Positions 43,971 to 53,892 are shown, numbered from the stretch's first letter. The stretch: 64,000 nt of DNA from Ignavibacteriales bacterium (GCA_026390575.1 JAPLFR010000001.1:372001-436000); one strand, 5' to 3'. A program made the numbers and translations. The notes: generated by a model from the sequence alone, not told the origin.

Positions 43971-46406
43971 ATGAAATGGAAATTCATCGAAATGTTTCTT
44001 CCTCCGCGCAGTCTCGATGAGGATGAGAACCGCATTAGACAGATAATCCATACGATCTGTCTTAGTATAACATTCCTCATCTTTATTCCCATGTACACGA
44101 GGGCGACCATAGGGCATTGGAATACGGTCTATACACTCCTTCTTGAAGAAGTCCTCCTTTGGTTTACTTTATGGCTCAATTATCGGGGGAACTTGAAATG
44201 GGCAAGCCGCATGTTGGTAGTGTCAGTGTTTATTTTGGAGACACTACTCATCTTATTTGCCGGCGAAGGCTCGCGAGATATAAGCATTCTTATTTATCCT
44301 GTGTCCATTGTTATTGCAGGGTTGCTGTTAAGTAAACGTTCGTTCTTCATATTAACAGTCGCCATTATTTTCTCGTTCGCACTCATTATGATTGCAGAAG
44401 TAAAAGGATTGATCATACCATCGCAGAATCTCAACGTCAATACGCGCGATATAATGGATATGATAATTATACTTATGGTAACAGCTGTCATCGTATCATT
44501 CCTCACAGAAAATTTGCGGCAGAGTGTTGCACGGAATCGAGCATTACTTTCCGCACTTCCGGATTTGGTATTCCGTTTAAACCGCGATGGTACAATTTTA
44601 GACTTTTCTGCACCACGAGATCAAACACTGGTTTCGTCACCTCAGGAGTTTCTCGGAAAGAAGATTCAATCGCTCCTCCCGGATTCTATTGCTTCACAAA
44701 TGATGGCTATAACGCAAGCAGCGCTGAAAAAAAAATCCATACAAGAATCTGAATACGAGCTACCAATTCAACGCAAAAAAGAATACTGGGAAGCACGTGT
44801 TGTCGCCCTCACAAACGACGAAGTCGTCGTCGTGCTCCGAGATATTTCCGAAAGAAAACAAGCGGAAGATCAACGAAGGATGTCTGAAGAAAGATTCTCG
44901 CAGGTTTTTATGACGAGTCCAGATTCTCTTACACTTCTCAACATGAAAAACAATGTGTACATAGATGTGAATGACGGTTTTACACGCCAGTATGGATATA
45001 CGAGGGAAGAAGTGATAGGACACAGTGCGCAGGAAATCAATATCTGGAAGAACATGGAAGATCCTGACCGAATAATGATCTTTCTTCAAAATCAGCATAG
45101 AGTGGAAAACATAGAAATAGAGTTTATCAATAAACAGGGAATATCTTTTACAGGTTTACTTTCCGCAAGTACGATCAGAGTAGCGGGGGAAGCTTGCATG
45201 ATTTCAGTCGTACGCGATATTACAGATCAAAAGAAATTGCAAAATCAATTATTGCAAACACAAAAAATTCAAAGCATCGGGACACTGGCAGGCGGTATCG
45301 CACACGACTTCAATAATATCCTCGGCATTATTTTCGGTTACGCCGATCTTGTGGAGAAGAACCGACTTGATGCCGTGATGCATAAAGAAGGAATGAGTGC
45401 CATTGTGCAAGCGGTCGAACGGGGCGCAGCCCTCGTGGATCAGATTCTGGCATTTGCGCGGAGGACGGAAGTCAATTTTCTTCCGTTGAACATTCCCATG
45501 GTGATGCAAGAAGTGCTTTCCATGCTCAAACAAACTTTTCCAAAAACAATTACATTCACTGAGAATTATGCAGAGGATCTTCCTGCTATTATGGGTGACA
45601 AAACACAAATACATCAAACATTAATGAATCTTTGTATTAATGCGCGAGATGCGATGCCTCACGGTGGTTGTATAACAATCGATGCAACACTCCTTTTGCA
45701 GAATACAGTACGGGAACGTTTTCCCACTGCTATTCATCCATCCTATGTGTGCTTGCGCATTACCGATACCGGCTCCGGAATGGATGAAGCAATACTCCAA
45801 CGCATTTTCGATCCGTTCTTTACGACAAAAGAGTATGGGAAAGGTACAGGACTGGGGCTTTCTGTAGTCTATGGAATTATTCACTCGCATGAAGGATTTA
45901 TAAGTGTGGAAAGCAATGTTGGCAAGGGATCTACATTCTCGTTATTCTTCCCGGCAACGAATTTCATTGGAGGAAAGCTGCAGAAAAAAGAACTGTCGCC
46001 AGCAGAACTACCGTGCGGAACTGAAACGATTCTCATTGTTGAAGATGAAGAATTGATTTTGGGCATGCTTCATATGATCTTACGATCCCATGATTACTCT
46101 ATTTTTAAAGCATCCGATGGTGAAAAAGCGTTAAAACTGTTTACTCGGTACCATGAAGAAATTGCACTTGTATTGAGTGACCTTGGTTTGCCAAAAATGA
46201 ATGGGATTGATACTGTCAAAAAAATGAAAGAAATTGATCCCAATGTTCAGTTCATTGTTGCTAGTGGTTATTTAGATGAGCGCATGAAATGGGAATTGAA
46301 ACAACTCGGAATAGAAGACTTTATACAGAAACCATATAGAAACACTCAACTCTTGCTTAAAATCAGGGAAGTGTTGGACAGGAAAAAAAATGAACTCAAT
46401 AGATAG
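43971..46406 (+). CDS. Hybrid sensor histidine kinase with N-terminal membrane domain
   Basis: The order of parts is an N-terminal membrane domain (about 6 hydrophobic segments, residues 27-180), then two PAS domains (about 187-295 and 305-420; both carry ISERK/ITDQK-type ends). Next come HisKA with H445 in GTLAGGIAHDFNN, then HATPase (NLCINARDAMPHGG, DTGSGM, GKGTGLGLSVVYGI) and a C-terminal receiver domain with phospho-acceptor D737 in LVLSDLGLPKMNG. The receiver being attached makes it a hybrid kinase, which usually passes phosphate to a separate Hpt protein or response regulator, none seen nearby. Signal unknown. Confidence 0.92.
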   Translation: MKWKFIEMFLPPRSLDEDENRIRQIIHTICLSITFLIFIPMYTRATIGHWNTVYTLLLEEVLLWFTLWLNYRGNLKWASRMLVVSVFILETLLILFAGEGSRDISILIYPVSIVIAGLLLSKRSFFILTVAIIFSFALIMIAEVKGLIIPSQNLNVNTRDIMDMIIILMVTAVIVSFLTENLRQSVARNRALLSALPDLVFRLNRDGTILDFSAPRDQTLVSSPQEFLGKKIQSLLPDSIASQMMAITQAALKKKSIQESEYELPIQRKKEYWEARVVALTNDEVVVVLRDISERKQAEDQRRMSEERFSQVFMTSPDSLTLLNMKNNVYIDVNDGFTRQYGYTREEVIGHSAQEINIWKNMEDPDRIMIFLQNQHRVENIEIEFINKQGISFTGLLSASTIRVAGEACMISVVRDITDQKKLQNQLLQTQKIQSIGTLAGGIAHDFNNILGIIFGYADLVEKNRLDAVMHKEGMSAIVQAVERGAALVDQILAFARRTEVNFLPLNIPMVMQEVLSMLKQTFPKTITFTENYAEDLPAIMGDKTQIHQTLMNLCINARDAMPHGGCITIDATLLLQNTVRERFPTAIHPSYVCLRITDTGSGMDEAILQRIFDPFFTTKEYGKGTGLGLSVVYGIIHSHEGFISVESNVGKGSTFSLFFPATNFIGGKLQKKELSPAELPCGTETILIVEDEELILGMLHMILRSHDYSIFKASDGEKALKLFTRYHEEIALVLSDLGLPKMNGIDTVKKMKEIDPNVQFIVASGYLDERMKWELKQLGIEDFIQKPYRNTQLLLKIREVLDRKKNELNR

Positions 46407-46443
46407 TTCTAAAAATCTTTTTATTCAATAATTAAAGTTGACA

Positions 46444-47505
46444 ATGAAGGATGAGATATTCCAACGTTTAGCTCAAAAGTTAGACGAACTTCCCAATCGA
46501 TTCCCGCAAACACAAAACGGTGTTGAATACCGGATGCTGGCTAAAATTTTTGCACCGGAAGAGGCAGTGCTGGCGTGTGCAATGAACCTGGAATCTGAAA
46601 CTGGAGCAGTAATTGCCAACAGGGCAGGAATTGATCCCAGGGAGGCGCGTGATACATTGAAACGAATGGTTGCCAAAGGATTAATCGATCTGCGAAAAGG
46701 AGAAGGAGAGTTTGCCTATGCCCTGCGTCCGTTTATCGTGGGATTTTACGAAGGACAATTGCCGCGAATGGATAAAGAGATGGCAGAGTTATTTGAACAG
46801 TATTTCCGGGAGACGCAGGGTGGTGTGCTGCGTCCGACACCGGCGCTTCATCGTGTTATACCGGTTGGGAGGGCAATTCCACTCAAAGTGAATATCGATC
46901 CCTATGAGCAGGCAAACGCAATGCTGGAGAAAGCACAATCATGGGGAGTGAGGGATTGTATTTGTCGTAAGCAGCAGCTGTTGTTAGGTAAAGAGTGTCA
47001 TCATAAATTGGAAACGTGCCTGGTCTTTGCATCTCTGAAGAACGCTTTTGATCGGAGTAAAGTGGATCGGGCGATTACCAAAGAAGAAGCGCTTAAAATC
47101 CTGTGGGAGACGGAAGAGGCAGGACTTGTGCATTCTTCCGGCAATTATCGGGATGGGGTAGAATATATCTGTAATTGCTGCACGTGCTGCTGCGGGATTA
47201 TGAGAGGCATTGCTGAATATGGAATTCTCAGCGCTGTTGCGCACTCAGATTTTCAGATTGCATTGGAGGAAGAGAAATGTTCTCTCTGCGGCGTTTGTAT
47301 CGACCGATGCCAATTTCATGCGCTCTCGATTCCGGATGCAATACTTGCTGTGGATATAAAACATTGTTTCGGATGCGGGTTATGCGTGCTTGTTTGTCCA
47401 ACGGAAGCACTTCATCTAAAACGCCGGGAATCAGATCAAATTCTCATACCACCCGCTGATAAAAGTGAGTGGCAGACGCAGCGTAATCTTAGTAAGGTAC
47501 GTTAG
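46444..47505 (+). CDS. Winged-helix/4Fe-4S dicluster protein
   Basis: The N-terminal half (about 1-130) contains a helix-turn-helix-like segment (ANRAGIDPREARDTLKRMVAKGLIDLRKGEG). Cysteines then cluster: C172, C174, C185 and C192; CNCCTCCC at 243-250; and two ferredoxin-type 4Fe-4S sites, C279-x2-C282-x2-C285-x3-C289 and C308-x2-C311-x2-C314-x3-C318. It probably relays electrons or senses redox state. Similar fusion proteins occur in anaerobes, with unknown partners. I use ATG 46444; TTG 46438 is possible. It follows the hybrid kinase by 37 bases. Confidence 0.85.
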   Translation: MKDEIFQRLAQKLDELPNRFPQTQNGVEYRMLAKIFAPEEAVLACAMNLESETGAVIANRAGIDPREARDTLKRMVAKGLIDLRKGEGEFAYALRPFIVGFYEGQLPRMDKEMAELFEQYFRETQGGVLRPTPALHRVIPVGRAIPLKVNIDPYEQANAMLEKAQSWGVRDCICRKQQLLLGKECHHKLETCLVFASLKNAFDRSKVDRAITKEEALKILWETEEAGLVHSSGNYRDGVEYICNCCTCCCGIMRGIAEYGILSAVAHSDFQIALEEEKCSLCGVCIDRCQFHALSIPDAILAVDIKHCFGCGLCVLVCPTEALHLKRRESDQILIPPADKSEWQTQRNLSKVR

Positions 47506-47521
47506 ACAAAGAATAAAAGAG

Positions 47522-47571
47522 AACCTTGTCAAAGGTACCTACGTTTCATCAAAGTGAACTTTGACAAGGTT
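47522..47571. repeat. Perfect 13-bp inverted repeat
   Basis: AACCTTGTCAAAG (47522-47534) and CTTTGACAAGGTT (47559-47571) enclose a 24-base loop. It lies 17 bases after the Fe-S gene stop. There is no T run, so it is more like a dispersed palindromic element than a terminator. Similar ACCTTTGACAAGGT palindromes are common in many bacteria. Confidence 0.7.
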
Positions 47572-47609
47572 GCCATCTTCATTGATACAATAGAAGCGAG
47601 CATGAGAAC

Positions 47610-48677
47610 ATGGAAAAACTTCGTTGGGGTATTGTAGGCACAGCAGACATAGCTCGTCAAAACTGGCGCGCTATTTTCAACAGCGGAAACTCTATTGTGA
47701 CCGCTGTGGCAAGTCGTTCCATTGAACGGAGCAAGCAGTTTATTAAAACATGCCAGGCCGAGAATAAATTTGAAGTCCAGCCGAAGGCATATAGCAATTA
47801 CGAGCAATTGATTGATGCACCGGATATCGATGCAGTATATATTCCGCTGCCGACCGGGTTACGCAAGGAGTGGGTTTTACGGACAGCCAAAGCAGGGAAG
47901 CATGTGCTCTGCGAAAAGCCATGCGGAATAAACTTAAACGATGTACAAGAGATGGTAGAAACCTGCCAGCAAAATAAAGTGCAATTTATGGATGGTGTGA
48001 TGTTTATGCACAATCCTCGTCTACAGCGCATTCGCAAAGTACTGGACGATAGCCAGAGTATCGGTCAGATCAAGCGGATCTCTTCCATGTTTAGTTTCAG
48101 AGCCCCGGAAGACTATCTGCGCACGAACATCCGTCTGCACAGCGAACTTGAACCGACCGGTTGTCTTGGCGATCTTGGCTGGTATAACATTCGTTTTTCA
48201 TTGTGGGCAATGAAGTGGCACGTACCCTATGCTGTCACAGGAAGAATTCTATCTCAGCGCGGCGGCAAGACAAGCCCCGCACCGACACCTACAGATTTTT
48301 CTGGAGAGCTCATATTTAGCAATGATACATCTGCCGATTTCTACTGTTCATTCTTGACAGCATTTCAACAGTGGAGCACTATCAGCGGAACGAAAGGGAG
48401 TTTGTCTATTCCTGATTTTGTCCATCCAGTGAACATCCATGAGCCATCGTTTGATGTGAATAATATCGAAGCGCGAGTTAAATGCTGCAATTGCACAAGT
48501 GAGCATACCGAAAGCAGAATTCATGCACAGGATACGCTCATGATCCGCAATTTTGTCAATCAGATCTGTTCGGGACAATTGAATAAAGAGTGGCCGTTAA
48601 TGGCTGTAACAACACAACGCGTGCTGGATGCATGTTTTAAATCTGCAAAGAATGACAGTAAATTAACGTTGCTTTAA
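47610..48677 (+). CDS. Gfo/Idh/MocA family oxidoreductase
   Basis: The Rossmann N-terminal part has GIVGTADIARQNWRAIF (variant GxGxxA) and VLCEKPCGINLNDVQEMV, the family EKP motif with the active-site Lys. The C-terminal alpha/beta half contains GCLGDLGWYNIRFSLW, typical of the group. These enzymes use NAD(P) to oxidise sugars or related compounds; the substrate cannot be read. ATG near 47610 begins MEKLRWGIVG. The VOC gene follows after 24 bases. Confidence 0.92.
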   Translation: MEKLRWGIVGTADIARQNWRAIFNSGNSIVTAVASRSIERSKQFIKTCQAENKFEVQPKAYSNYEQLIDAPDIDAVYIPLPTGLRKEWVLRTAKAGKHVLCEKPCGINLNDVQEMVETCQQNKVQFMDGVMFMHNPRLQRIRKVLDDSQSIGQIKRISSMFSFRAPEDYLRTNIRLHSELEPTGCLGDLGWYNIRFSLWAMKWHVPYAVTGRILSQRGGKTSPAPTPTDFSGELIFSNDTSADFYCSFLTAFQQWSTISGTKGSLSIPDFVHPVNIHEPSFDVNNIEARVKCCNCTSEHTESRIHAQDTLMIRNFVNQICSGQLNKEWPLMAVTTQRVLDACFKSAKNDSKLTLL

Positions 48678-48701
48678 TACGATCCAAAAACGGAGATTTC
48701 C

Positions 48702-49136
48702 ATGATTACCCAACTAGCCCACATCAATTTTTTTTCTGATCAACCTGAAAAAATGATTGATTTCTATGTCCATAAACTCGGATTAAAAATTGCATTTACT
48801 CTTGATAACAATAAGGGTGTGCCCTTTGGTTGGTATATTGAGTGCGGCAAGACAACGTTCATCGAAATATTTGATCAAGCCGGTGCAGTCCGGCAATGGG
48901 GCGGCAGCGTAGCGCCATTACAGCATGGAAATAAATACCGGCATGTATGTTTTGAGGTGAAGGATATAGAAACGTACAGGGAGCTTCTGATCAAAAGAGG
49001 GGTGAATATTTCACCTGTGTCAGTTGGGATGGATAATTCGAAACAGGCATGGATTAAAGATCCGGATGGCAACGACATCGAATTGATGGAATATACTCCG
49101 ACAAGTTTTCAGAGAGGCCGTGCAGTTAAAAATTGA
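48702..49136 (+). CDS. VOC family protein (glyoxalase/dioxygenase superfamily)
   Basis: At 144 residues this is a compact vicinal-oxygen-chelate protein with two beta-alpha-beta-beta-beta modules. H8 in QLAHINFFS, the middle Glu in TTFIEIF, His in KYRHVCFEV and Glu in GNDIELMEY are the expected metal ligands. The overall reading is typical: FYVHKLGLKIAFTL, then WIKDPDGNDIELMEY. It may act on a sugar-derived or aldehyde substrate with its Gfo/Idh neighbour, but this is inference. It has a normal start ATG 48702. Confidence 0.9.
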   Translation: MITQLAHINFFSDQPEKMIDFYVHKLGLKIAFTLDNNKGVPFGWYIECGKTTFIEIFDQAGAVRQWGGSVAPLQHGNKYRHVCFEVKDIETYRELLIKRGVNISPVSVGMDNSKQAWIKDPDGNDIELMEYTPTSFQRGRAVKN

Positions 49137-49204
49137 GCCTCGCACACGAATGATCTTCATATAAACCATGTGAAGAATTCAAATTAGGGTAACGAATAAA
49201 ACGA

Positions 49205-50107
49205 ATGCATCGAACTTTTTCAAAACGGAAATATTCGGTATGTGCAAATTGCAGCACGCGGATTGAAACATCATACACGTATTGTCCGCACTGCGGACAG
49301 GCGAACCACGATCTCAACGTCCCGCTGCGGCATTTCCTGGAAGAGACGCTGGAAGGAATTTTCCATTTCGATACAAAATCCGTTCGGACAGTACAAACAC
49401 TAGCGTTCAAGCCCGGGTTTGTGACTTCAGAATTCATCAAAGGGAAACGTGCACGGTATGTTGCTCCTGTCAGGCTGTACATCTTCATTAGTTTTCTGTT
49501 TTTTCTTCTTTTATCGTTGCTGTCCGGTAAGCATGAGTCGGTCTCTCCAGCGGATTCACCATCGACTCACATTGGCATAACATTCTATAATATTAATTCC
49601 CAGGAGTTGCGGGGGCTTCAGTATGCACAACTTGATTCTCTCATTCAATCCCGCGGCATTGCTCTGTCAGTACTGAATAGATACATAGTGCGTCAAATGG
49701 CACGAATCGGAACGGAAGGACAGGAAGGATTCAATCACTTTTTGGTGAAGGGGATTTCATATATGATGTTTGCATTGATGCCTTTATTTGCATTTTTTAT
49801 TTTCCTTCTGAACCGCAAGAAGGCACAGTATTACATCGGCACCTTGGTGTTTTCAATCCATTATCATAGTTTTTTATTCCTTTTGCTCATCGTATCCTTG
49901 GTTGTGAATCGGATTGTTGGGACATCGTTGACATTGGTGGCGCCCATCATCATTTGTCCGATCTACCTCTATCTGGCATTGAAGCATATGTATGATGGGT
50001 CACGGATGGAAATGATTGGACAGACCCTGCTTATTGGTATATTGCAATTGATTTCGATGGCTCTTCTATTTTTAGTAACGATATTTATCAGTTTGTTGAT
50101 ATTCTAA
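49205..50107 (+). CDS. DUF3667 membrane protein with zinc ribbon
   Basis: The N-terminal zinc ribbon has CANC (residues 13-16) and CPHCG (about 27-31). The DUF3667 segment follows: HFLEETLEGIFHFDTKSVRTVQTLAFKPGFVTSEFIKGKRARYVAPVRLYIFISFLFF. Several transmembrane helices fill the rest. This family is frequent in Bacteroidota with unknown function. The start is ATG 49205. It stands downstream of the VOC gene and the next gap holds a dispersed repeat. Confidence 0.92.
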   Translation: MHRTFSKRKYSVCANCSTRIETSYTYCPHCGQANHDLNVPLRHFLEETLEGIFHFDTKSVRTVQTLAFKPGFVTSEFIKGKRARYVAPVRLYIFISFLFFLLLSLLSGKHESVSPADSPSTHIGITFYNINSQELRGLQYAQLDSLIQSRGIALSVLNRYIVRQMARIGTEGQEGFNHFLVKGISYMMFALMPLFAFFIFLLNRKKAQYYIGTLVFSIHYHSFLFLLLIVSLVVNRIVGTSLTLVAPIIICPIYLYLALKHMYDGSRMEMIGQTLLIGILQLISMALLFLVTIFISLLIF

Positions 50108-50130
50108 AAGTACAATTGAGTCGATTGAGT

Positions 50131-50178
50131 CATTCATACCTGCCAGAACGAGGCGTTTGGCAGAGGAGTGCGGGAATC
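50131..50178. repeat. Dispersed palindromic element copy 2
   Basis: CATTCATACCTGCCAGA matches CATTCGTACCCGCCAGA at 38499-38515 with two mismatches in 17 bases, and CTGCCAGA here has a loose partner TTGGCAGA (about 50158-50165). It lies in the gap before the duplicated membrane protein gene. Confidence 0.5.
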
Positions 50179-50304
50179 TTCTTAGTCAAGGAGATAAAAT
50201 AAATTGCAATACTTTCTTGCTTTTCCTTTATTGTTTTGAGATATTCACCATTGGTTTAGTTTAAATATACCACCAGTTTACAAACCAATAAAAGGAAGAA
50301 CATT

Positions 50305-51081
50305 ATGGTACACAATGCACACCAAGAGCCCAAGCTGCATTGGAAATGGGTCACCTTATCGGTTATTGCAGGACTTATCATTGTTGGGGCATCGTATTTC
50401 ATGGTGGCGCCGACTTTCCATAGCGGCGAAGTTCAAGCGTTGATTATGTTGGGCGGGTTTATTGTAACAGGTGCTATTATTGGATACTTTTCTCCTGGCA
50501 TCACAATTAATGAAGCATCCGTGGGCGGAGCGCTGGTGATGGTGGTGATGCTTCTTCTGCTTACAATAACGAAAGCAGAAATCCAATTTACAAAATCTAT
50601 CAACCTGCTTCTCTTGATTCTCGGCGTTGGTTTTTCTTGGGTCGGCGGCTGGGCGGGTGAAAAATTGCAGGGAGACGAATCTTCGGCTGAAGAAAAACTT
50701 GTAAATAAGTTTCTTTGGAAGTGGGTGCTGGTTGGGATTGTTATCGGTTTCGCGCTTAACGTGTTATTCGTTTTTCTACTCTCAACTCTTTTTCCCCCCC
50801 ATCTTTTTAAGATTGCGTTTACCGGATTCATTCTGAGTTTTGTTGTGACAGGATTTATTGTCGGAGTAAAATCACCAGGTGTGACACTCAAAGAGCCTGC
50901 AGTTGCTGGTTTAATAGCAGTCATTCTCGATTGGGTTTTCCTGAGATTCATTATTTTACTTAAAGTTCCTGCAACGTATCTTATTACAGGATTGATCATG
51001 GGATTCTTGATTTCGCTCTTTGGTGCCTGGCTTGGTGAGAAATATCAGCAGAGCGCAGAGGAGAAAAAGAAAGAGGCGTAA
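50305..51081 (+). CDS. Internally duplicated membrane protein of unknown function
   Basis: The 258-residue protein consists of two homologous halves, residues about 12-122 and 137-249. Each begins WKWV, continues with a TG-rich helix and a conserved FSPGITINEASVGG / KSPGVTLKEPAVAG element, and ends GGWAGEKLQ / GAWLGEKYQ. About four transmembrane helices per half are predicted. Duplicated small membrane domains usually form pseudo-symmetric channels or transporters, which is inference here. No known family recognised. It ends before a strong terminator. Confidence 0.8.
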   Translation: MVHNAHQEPKLHWKWVTLSVIAGLIIVGASYFMVAPTFHSGEVQALIMLGGFIVTGAIIGYFSPGITINEASVGGALVMVVMLLLLTITKAEIQFTKSINLLLLILGVGFSWVGGWAGEKLQGDESSAEEKLVNKFLWKWVLVGIVIGFALNVLFVFLLSTLFPPHLFKIAFTGFILSFVVTGFIVGVKSPGVTLKEPAVAGLIAVILDWVFLRFIILLKVPATYLITGLIMGFLISLFGAWLGEKYQQSAEEKKKEA

Positions 51082-51103
51082 TTTGTTCAAATGATTTTGA
51101 AAG

Positions 51104-51136
51104 AAGCCTCTCCAGCATAATTGGAGGGGCTTTTTT
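51104..51136 (+). terminator. Rho-independent terminator before pfkA
   Basis: Eleven-base arms AAGCCTCTCCA (51104-51114) and TGGAGGGGCTT (51122-51132) with one G-T pair enclose a 7-base loop and are followed by a T run to 51136. Confidence 0.92.
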
Positions 51137-51200
51137 CGTTTGGTTGAGCGAATGGAAACAAATCGCACTTTTTTGTATCTTTCAAGTGAAATCATTATTC

Positions 51201-52313
51201 ATGAGTGAAACGATAAAAATGAAAAATACTTTAAAGAGAATCGGAATTCTTACCGGCGGCGGCGATTGCCCAGGCTTGAATGCGGTTATTCGTAGTATCG
51301 CGAAACCAGCAATGACACAATTTAATTCGATAGTCATTGGGATTTTGGATGGCTTTGAAGGTCTTGTGGAAGGAAGGATGCGTGAATTAACACCGAAAGA
51401 TGTCGGCGGTATTGTCAATATGGGCGGAACAATTCTTGGTACTTCCAACAAAGGAAATCCTTTTCAGTTTCCCGTGGAGACACCGCAGGGCATCGAAGTG
51501 TTGGATTATTCGCATCATGCCATTCAGAATTACCGCGACTGGAATTTGGATGCGCTTATTGCCGTCGGCGGAGATGGAACGATGCACATCGTTGATCGCT
51601 TCACAGAACTTGGTCTCAATTTTATAGGTGTTCCGAAAACTATCGACAATGATCTTTCTGCGACGGATGTGACGTTTGGATATGATTCCGCTGTCTCAGT
51701 TGCAACCGAAGCAATTGATCGTCTTCATACGACTGCTTCCTCACACCATCGTGTCATGGTAGTAGAAGTGATGGGACGGTATGCGGGATGGATTGCACTT
51801 GGCTCTGGAATTGCCGGTGGTGCGGATGCGATTCTGATTCCGGAAATCCCGTTTAAGTGGGATAAGGTTTATGAACATGTCCTTCTTCGCAGTAAGCGCG
51901 GAAATCGTTTCAGCATCATTTGTGTTGCAGAAGGAGCGAGGTCTGCCGAGGGTGATGTCGTCGTGAAAGAAATGGATAAAAAACGTACCGACCCTGTTCG
52001 TTTAGGTGGAATCGGTGATCTTGTTGGACGAAAGATTGAAGAGGCAACCGGACTTGAGACACGCGTTGTCGTGTTGGGACATGTTTTGCGCGGCGGCAGT
52101 CCAACTCCATACGATCGTATCCTTGCTACAAGATTTGGTGCTATGGCGCTTGAATTGGCAGCGCAAGGTAAATTCGGATACATGGTCAGTCTGCGCGGAA
52201 CCGAAGTTGTTGCCGTGCCTGTAAAAGAAGCTATATTAAAACTCCGAACTGTACCGCTCGATTCGCAATATATACAAGCTGCAAAAATGGTCGGGACTTC
52301 ATTCGGAGACTAA
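51201..52313 (+). CDS. pfkA: 6-phosphofructokinase
   Basis: The family A PFK pattern is clear: ILTGGGDCPGLNAVIR, AVGGDGTMHI, GVPKTIDNDLSATDVTFGYDSA, then EVMGRYAGWIALGSGIAGGAD and VLGHVLRGGSPTPYDR. The GGDG Gly in place of Asp points to ATP rather than pyrophosphate use. PKTIDND (Lys) marks the longer group III clade. PFK commits fructose 6-phosphate to glycolysis. I start at ATG 51201; a TTG at 51144 adds 19 residues. Sugar uptake genes are not adjacent. Confidence 0.93.
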   Translation: MSETIKMKNTLKRIGILTGGGDCPGLNAVIRSIAKPAMTQFNSIVIGILDGFEGLVEGRMRELTPKDVGGIVNMGGTILGTSNKGNPFQFPVETPQGIEVLDYSHHAIQNYRDWNLDALIAVGGDGTMHIVDRFTELGLNFIGVPKTIDNDLSATDVTFGYDSAVSVATEAIDRLHTTASSHHRVMVVEVMGRYAGWIALGSGIAGGADAILIPEIPFKWDKVYEHVLLRSKRGNRFSIICVAEGARSAEGDVVVKEMDKKRTDPVRLGGIGDLVGRKIEEATGLETRVVVLGHVLRGGSPTPYDRILATRFGAMALELAAQGKFGYMVSLRGTEVVAVPVKEAILKLRTVPLDSQYIQAAKMVGTSFGD

Positions 52314-52366
52314 GACCGGAAAGCTGATGTGATTACTATAGTTTAATATGGAGTCATCAACAAACA

Positions 52367-52978
52367 ATGCAGGCGCATTCGTCGCACATAAAGATCATTG
52401 ATCCACAATTTTTGTGTACAGCATACTGCAACGGCTATTTTCCGATGGCAGATTCGAAGACAGGGGAAATAAATTGGTACTCACCAGATCCCCGTACGAT
52501 TTTTGATTTGAATGAATTTCATGTTCCTCGCAGTCTCACACTAACGCTGAAGAAGAAAGATTTTGAAGTTTGTATTAATAAGCGTTTTGAAGAAGTAATG
52601 CGAGCGTGTGCGGAACGAGAGGAAACGTGGATTTCGGAAACAATTATTCAAAGCTATATTCAGCTTCATCAGCTCGGGCTTGCTCACAGTGTTGAAACAT
52701 GGAAAAATGATAAACTCGTTGGCGGCCTGTATGGTGTTGCAATTCGCGGAGCATTTTTTGGCGAATCGATGTTCAGTCGACTGCGGGATGGTTCTAAGAT
52801 TGCACTGGTGAATCTTGTAAAAAGAATGAAGGAACGCGGATTTACATTGCTCGATACTCAGTATCTCACACCGCATTTGGAAAAATTTGGAGCGCGCGAG
52901 ATTCCGCGCAGCGAATATATGAAACGATTGGAAGAATCGCTCACCATCACTTGTTCATTCACAGACGAGGAATTATGA
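52367..52978 (+). CDS. aat: Leucyl/phenylalanyl-tRNA--protein transferase
   Basis: Aat adds Leu or Phe to N-terminal Arg or Lys of proteins for the N-end rule pathway. The 203 residues have [60 protein letters not shown] and [28 protein letters not shown], all typical. The start ATG 52367 gives a normal length. The stop TGA overlaps the purC ATG (52975). It is the first gene of a tight operon with purC and archease. Confidence 0.95.
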   Translation: MQAHSSHIKIIDPQFLCTAYCNGYFPMADSKTGEINWYSPDPRTIFDLNEFHVPRSLTLTLKKKDFEVCINKRFEEVMRACAEREETWISETIIQSYIQLHQLGLAHSVETWKNDKLVGGLYGVAIRGAFFGESMFSRLRDGSKIALVNLVKRMKERGFTLLDTQYLTPHLEKFGAREIPRSEYMKRLEESLTITCSFTDEEL

Positions 52979-53886
52979 TAAGCAATATTATGGAACCGGT
53001 TATCACGCAAACAAATTTCCCCGCATTGAAATTGAAAAATCGCGGCAAAGTACGCGATATCTATGATTTCGATGATGCATTACTTATTGTGGCAACTGAC
53101 CGCCTCTCAGCGTTTGATGTTATAATGAACGAAGGCATTCCCTATAAAGGAAAAGTGCTCACGCAAATATCCGATTTCTGGTTTGACCAAACGAAGGACA
53201 TCATCCAGAATCATCTCATTTCTTCGATTGTGTATGATTTCCCTTCTGCGTGCAAGCCGTATTGGGATTCTCTGAACGACCGTTCAATGTTTGTGAAGAA
53301 AACGAATCCATTGCCTGTTGAGTGCATCGTGCGCGGGTACCTCTCTGGGTCCGGCTGGATTGAATATCAGAAAAGTAAAAATGTATGCGGTATTCAATTG
53401 CCGGATGGACTCGTTGAATCGTCGAAGCTTCCAGAACCGATTTTCACACCGACGACGAAGGAAGAAGTCGGCAAACACGACGAGAATATTTCATTCGAAA
53501 AGATGACCAATATCATTGGAAAAGAACTTTCTGAGAACGTGAGAGACATCTCCTTGAAAATTTATCGTCATGGAGCAGAGATAGCGGAGAAGAAGGGCAT
53601 TATTATTGCCGACACCAAGATGGAATTTGGATTAAATGAAAACGGTGAATTGATACTTATTGACGAATTGCTCACGCCGGATTCATCTCGCTTCTGGCCG
53701 CAGGATAAATATGAGGCTGGCCGTGCACAAGAAAGCTACGATAAGCAGTTCGTTCGTGATTATCTTCTTTCAATCGATTTCAACAAAAAACCGCCTGCAC
53801 CCAAATTACCCATTGATGTGGTTTTAAAAACCTCGGCACTTTATTTGGAAGCACTGAAACGATTGAGCGGAAGAACATTGGTTTAA
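52975..53886 (+). CDS. purC: Phosphoribosylaminoimidazole-succinocarboxamide synthase
   Basis: PurC joins CAIR and aspartate in purine synthesis. The 303-residue form has [70 protein letters not shown] and [18 protein letters not shown]. The length is typical of the larger subtype. ATG 52975 overlaps the aat stop by 4 bases, the usual coupling; an upstream start at 52951 is rejected. The archease gene begins 7 bases downstream. Confidence 0.96.
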   Translation: MISNIMEPVITQTNFPALKLKNRGKVRDIYDFDDALLIVATDRLSAFDVIMNEGIPYKGKVLTQISDFWFDQTKDIIQNHLISSIVYDFPSACKPYWDSLNDRSMFVKKTNPLPVECIVRGYLSGSGWIEYQKSKNVCGIQLPDGLVESSKLPEPIFTPTTKEEVGKHDENISFEKMTNIIGKELSENVRDISLKIYRHGAEIAEKKGIIIADTKMEFGLNENGELILIDELLTPDSSRFWPQDKYEAGRAQESYDKQFVRDYLLSIDFNKKPPAPKLPIDVVLKTSALYLEALKRLSGRTLV

Positions 53887-53892
53887 ATTGAA

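Noticed and set aside
51139-51182. Bacteroidia-type promoter (TTTG and TATCTTTC) before pfkA
   Set aside because: The spacing of more than 30 bases between the elements is too long for that promoter class.
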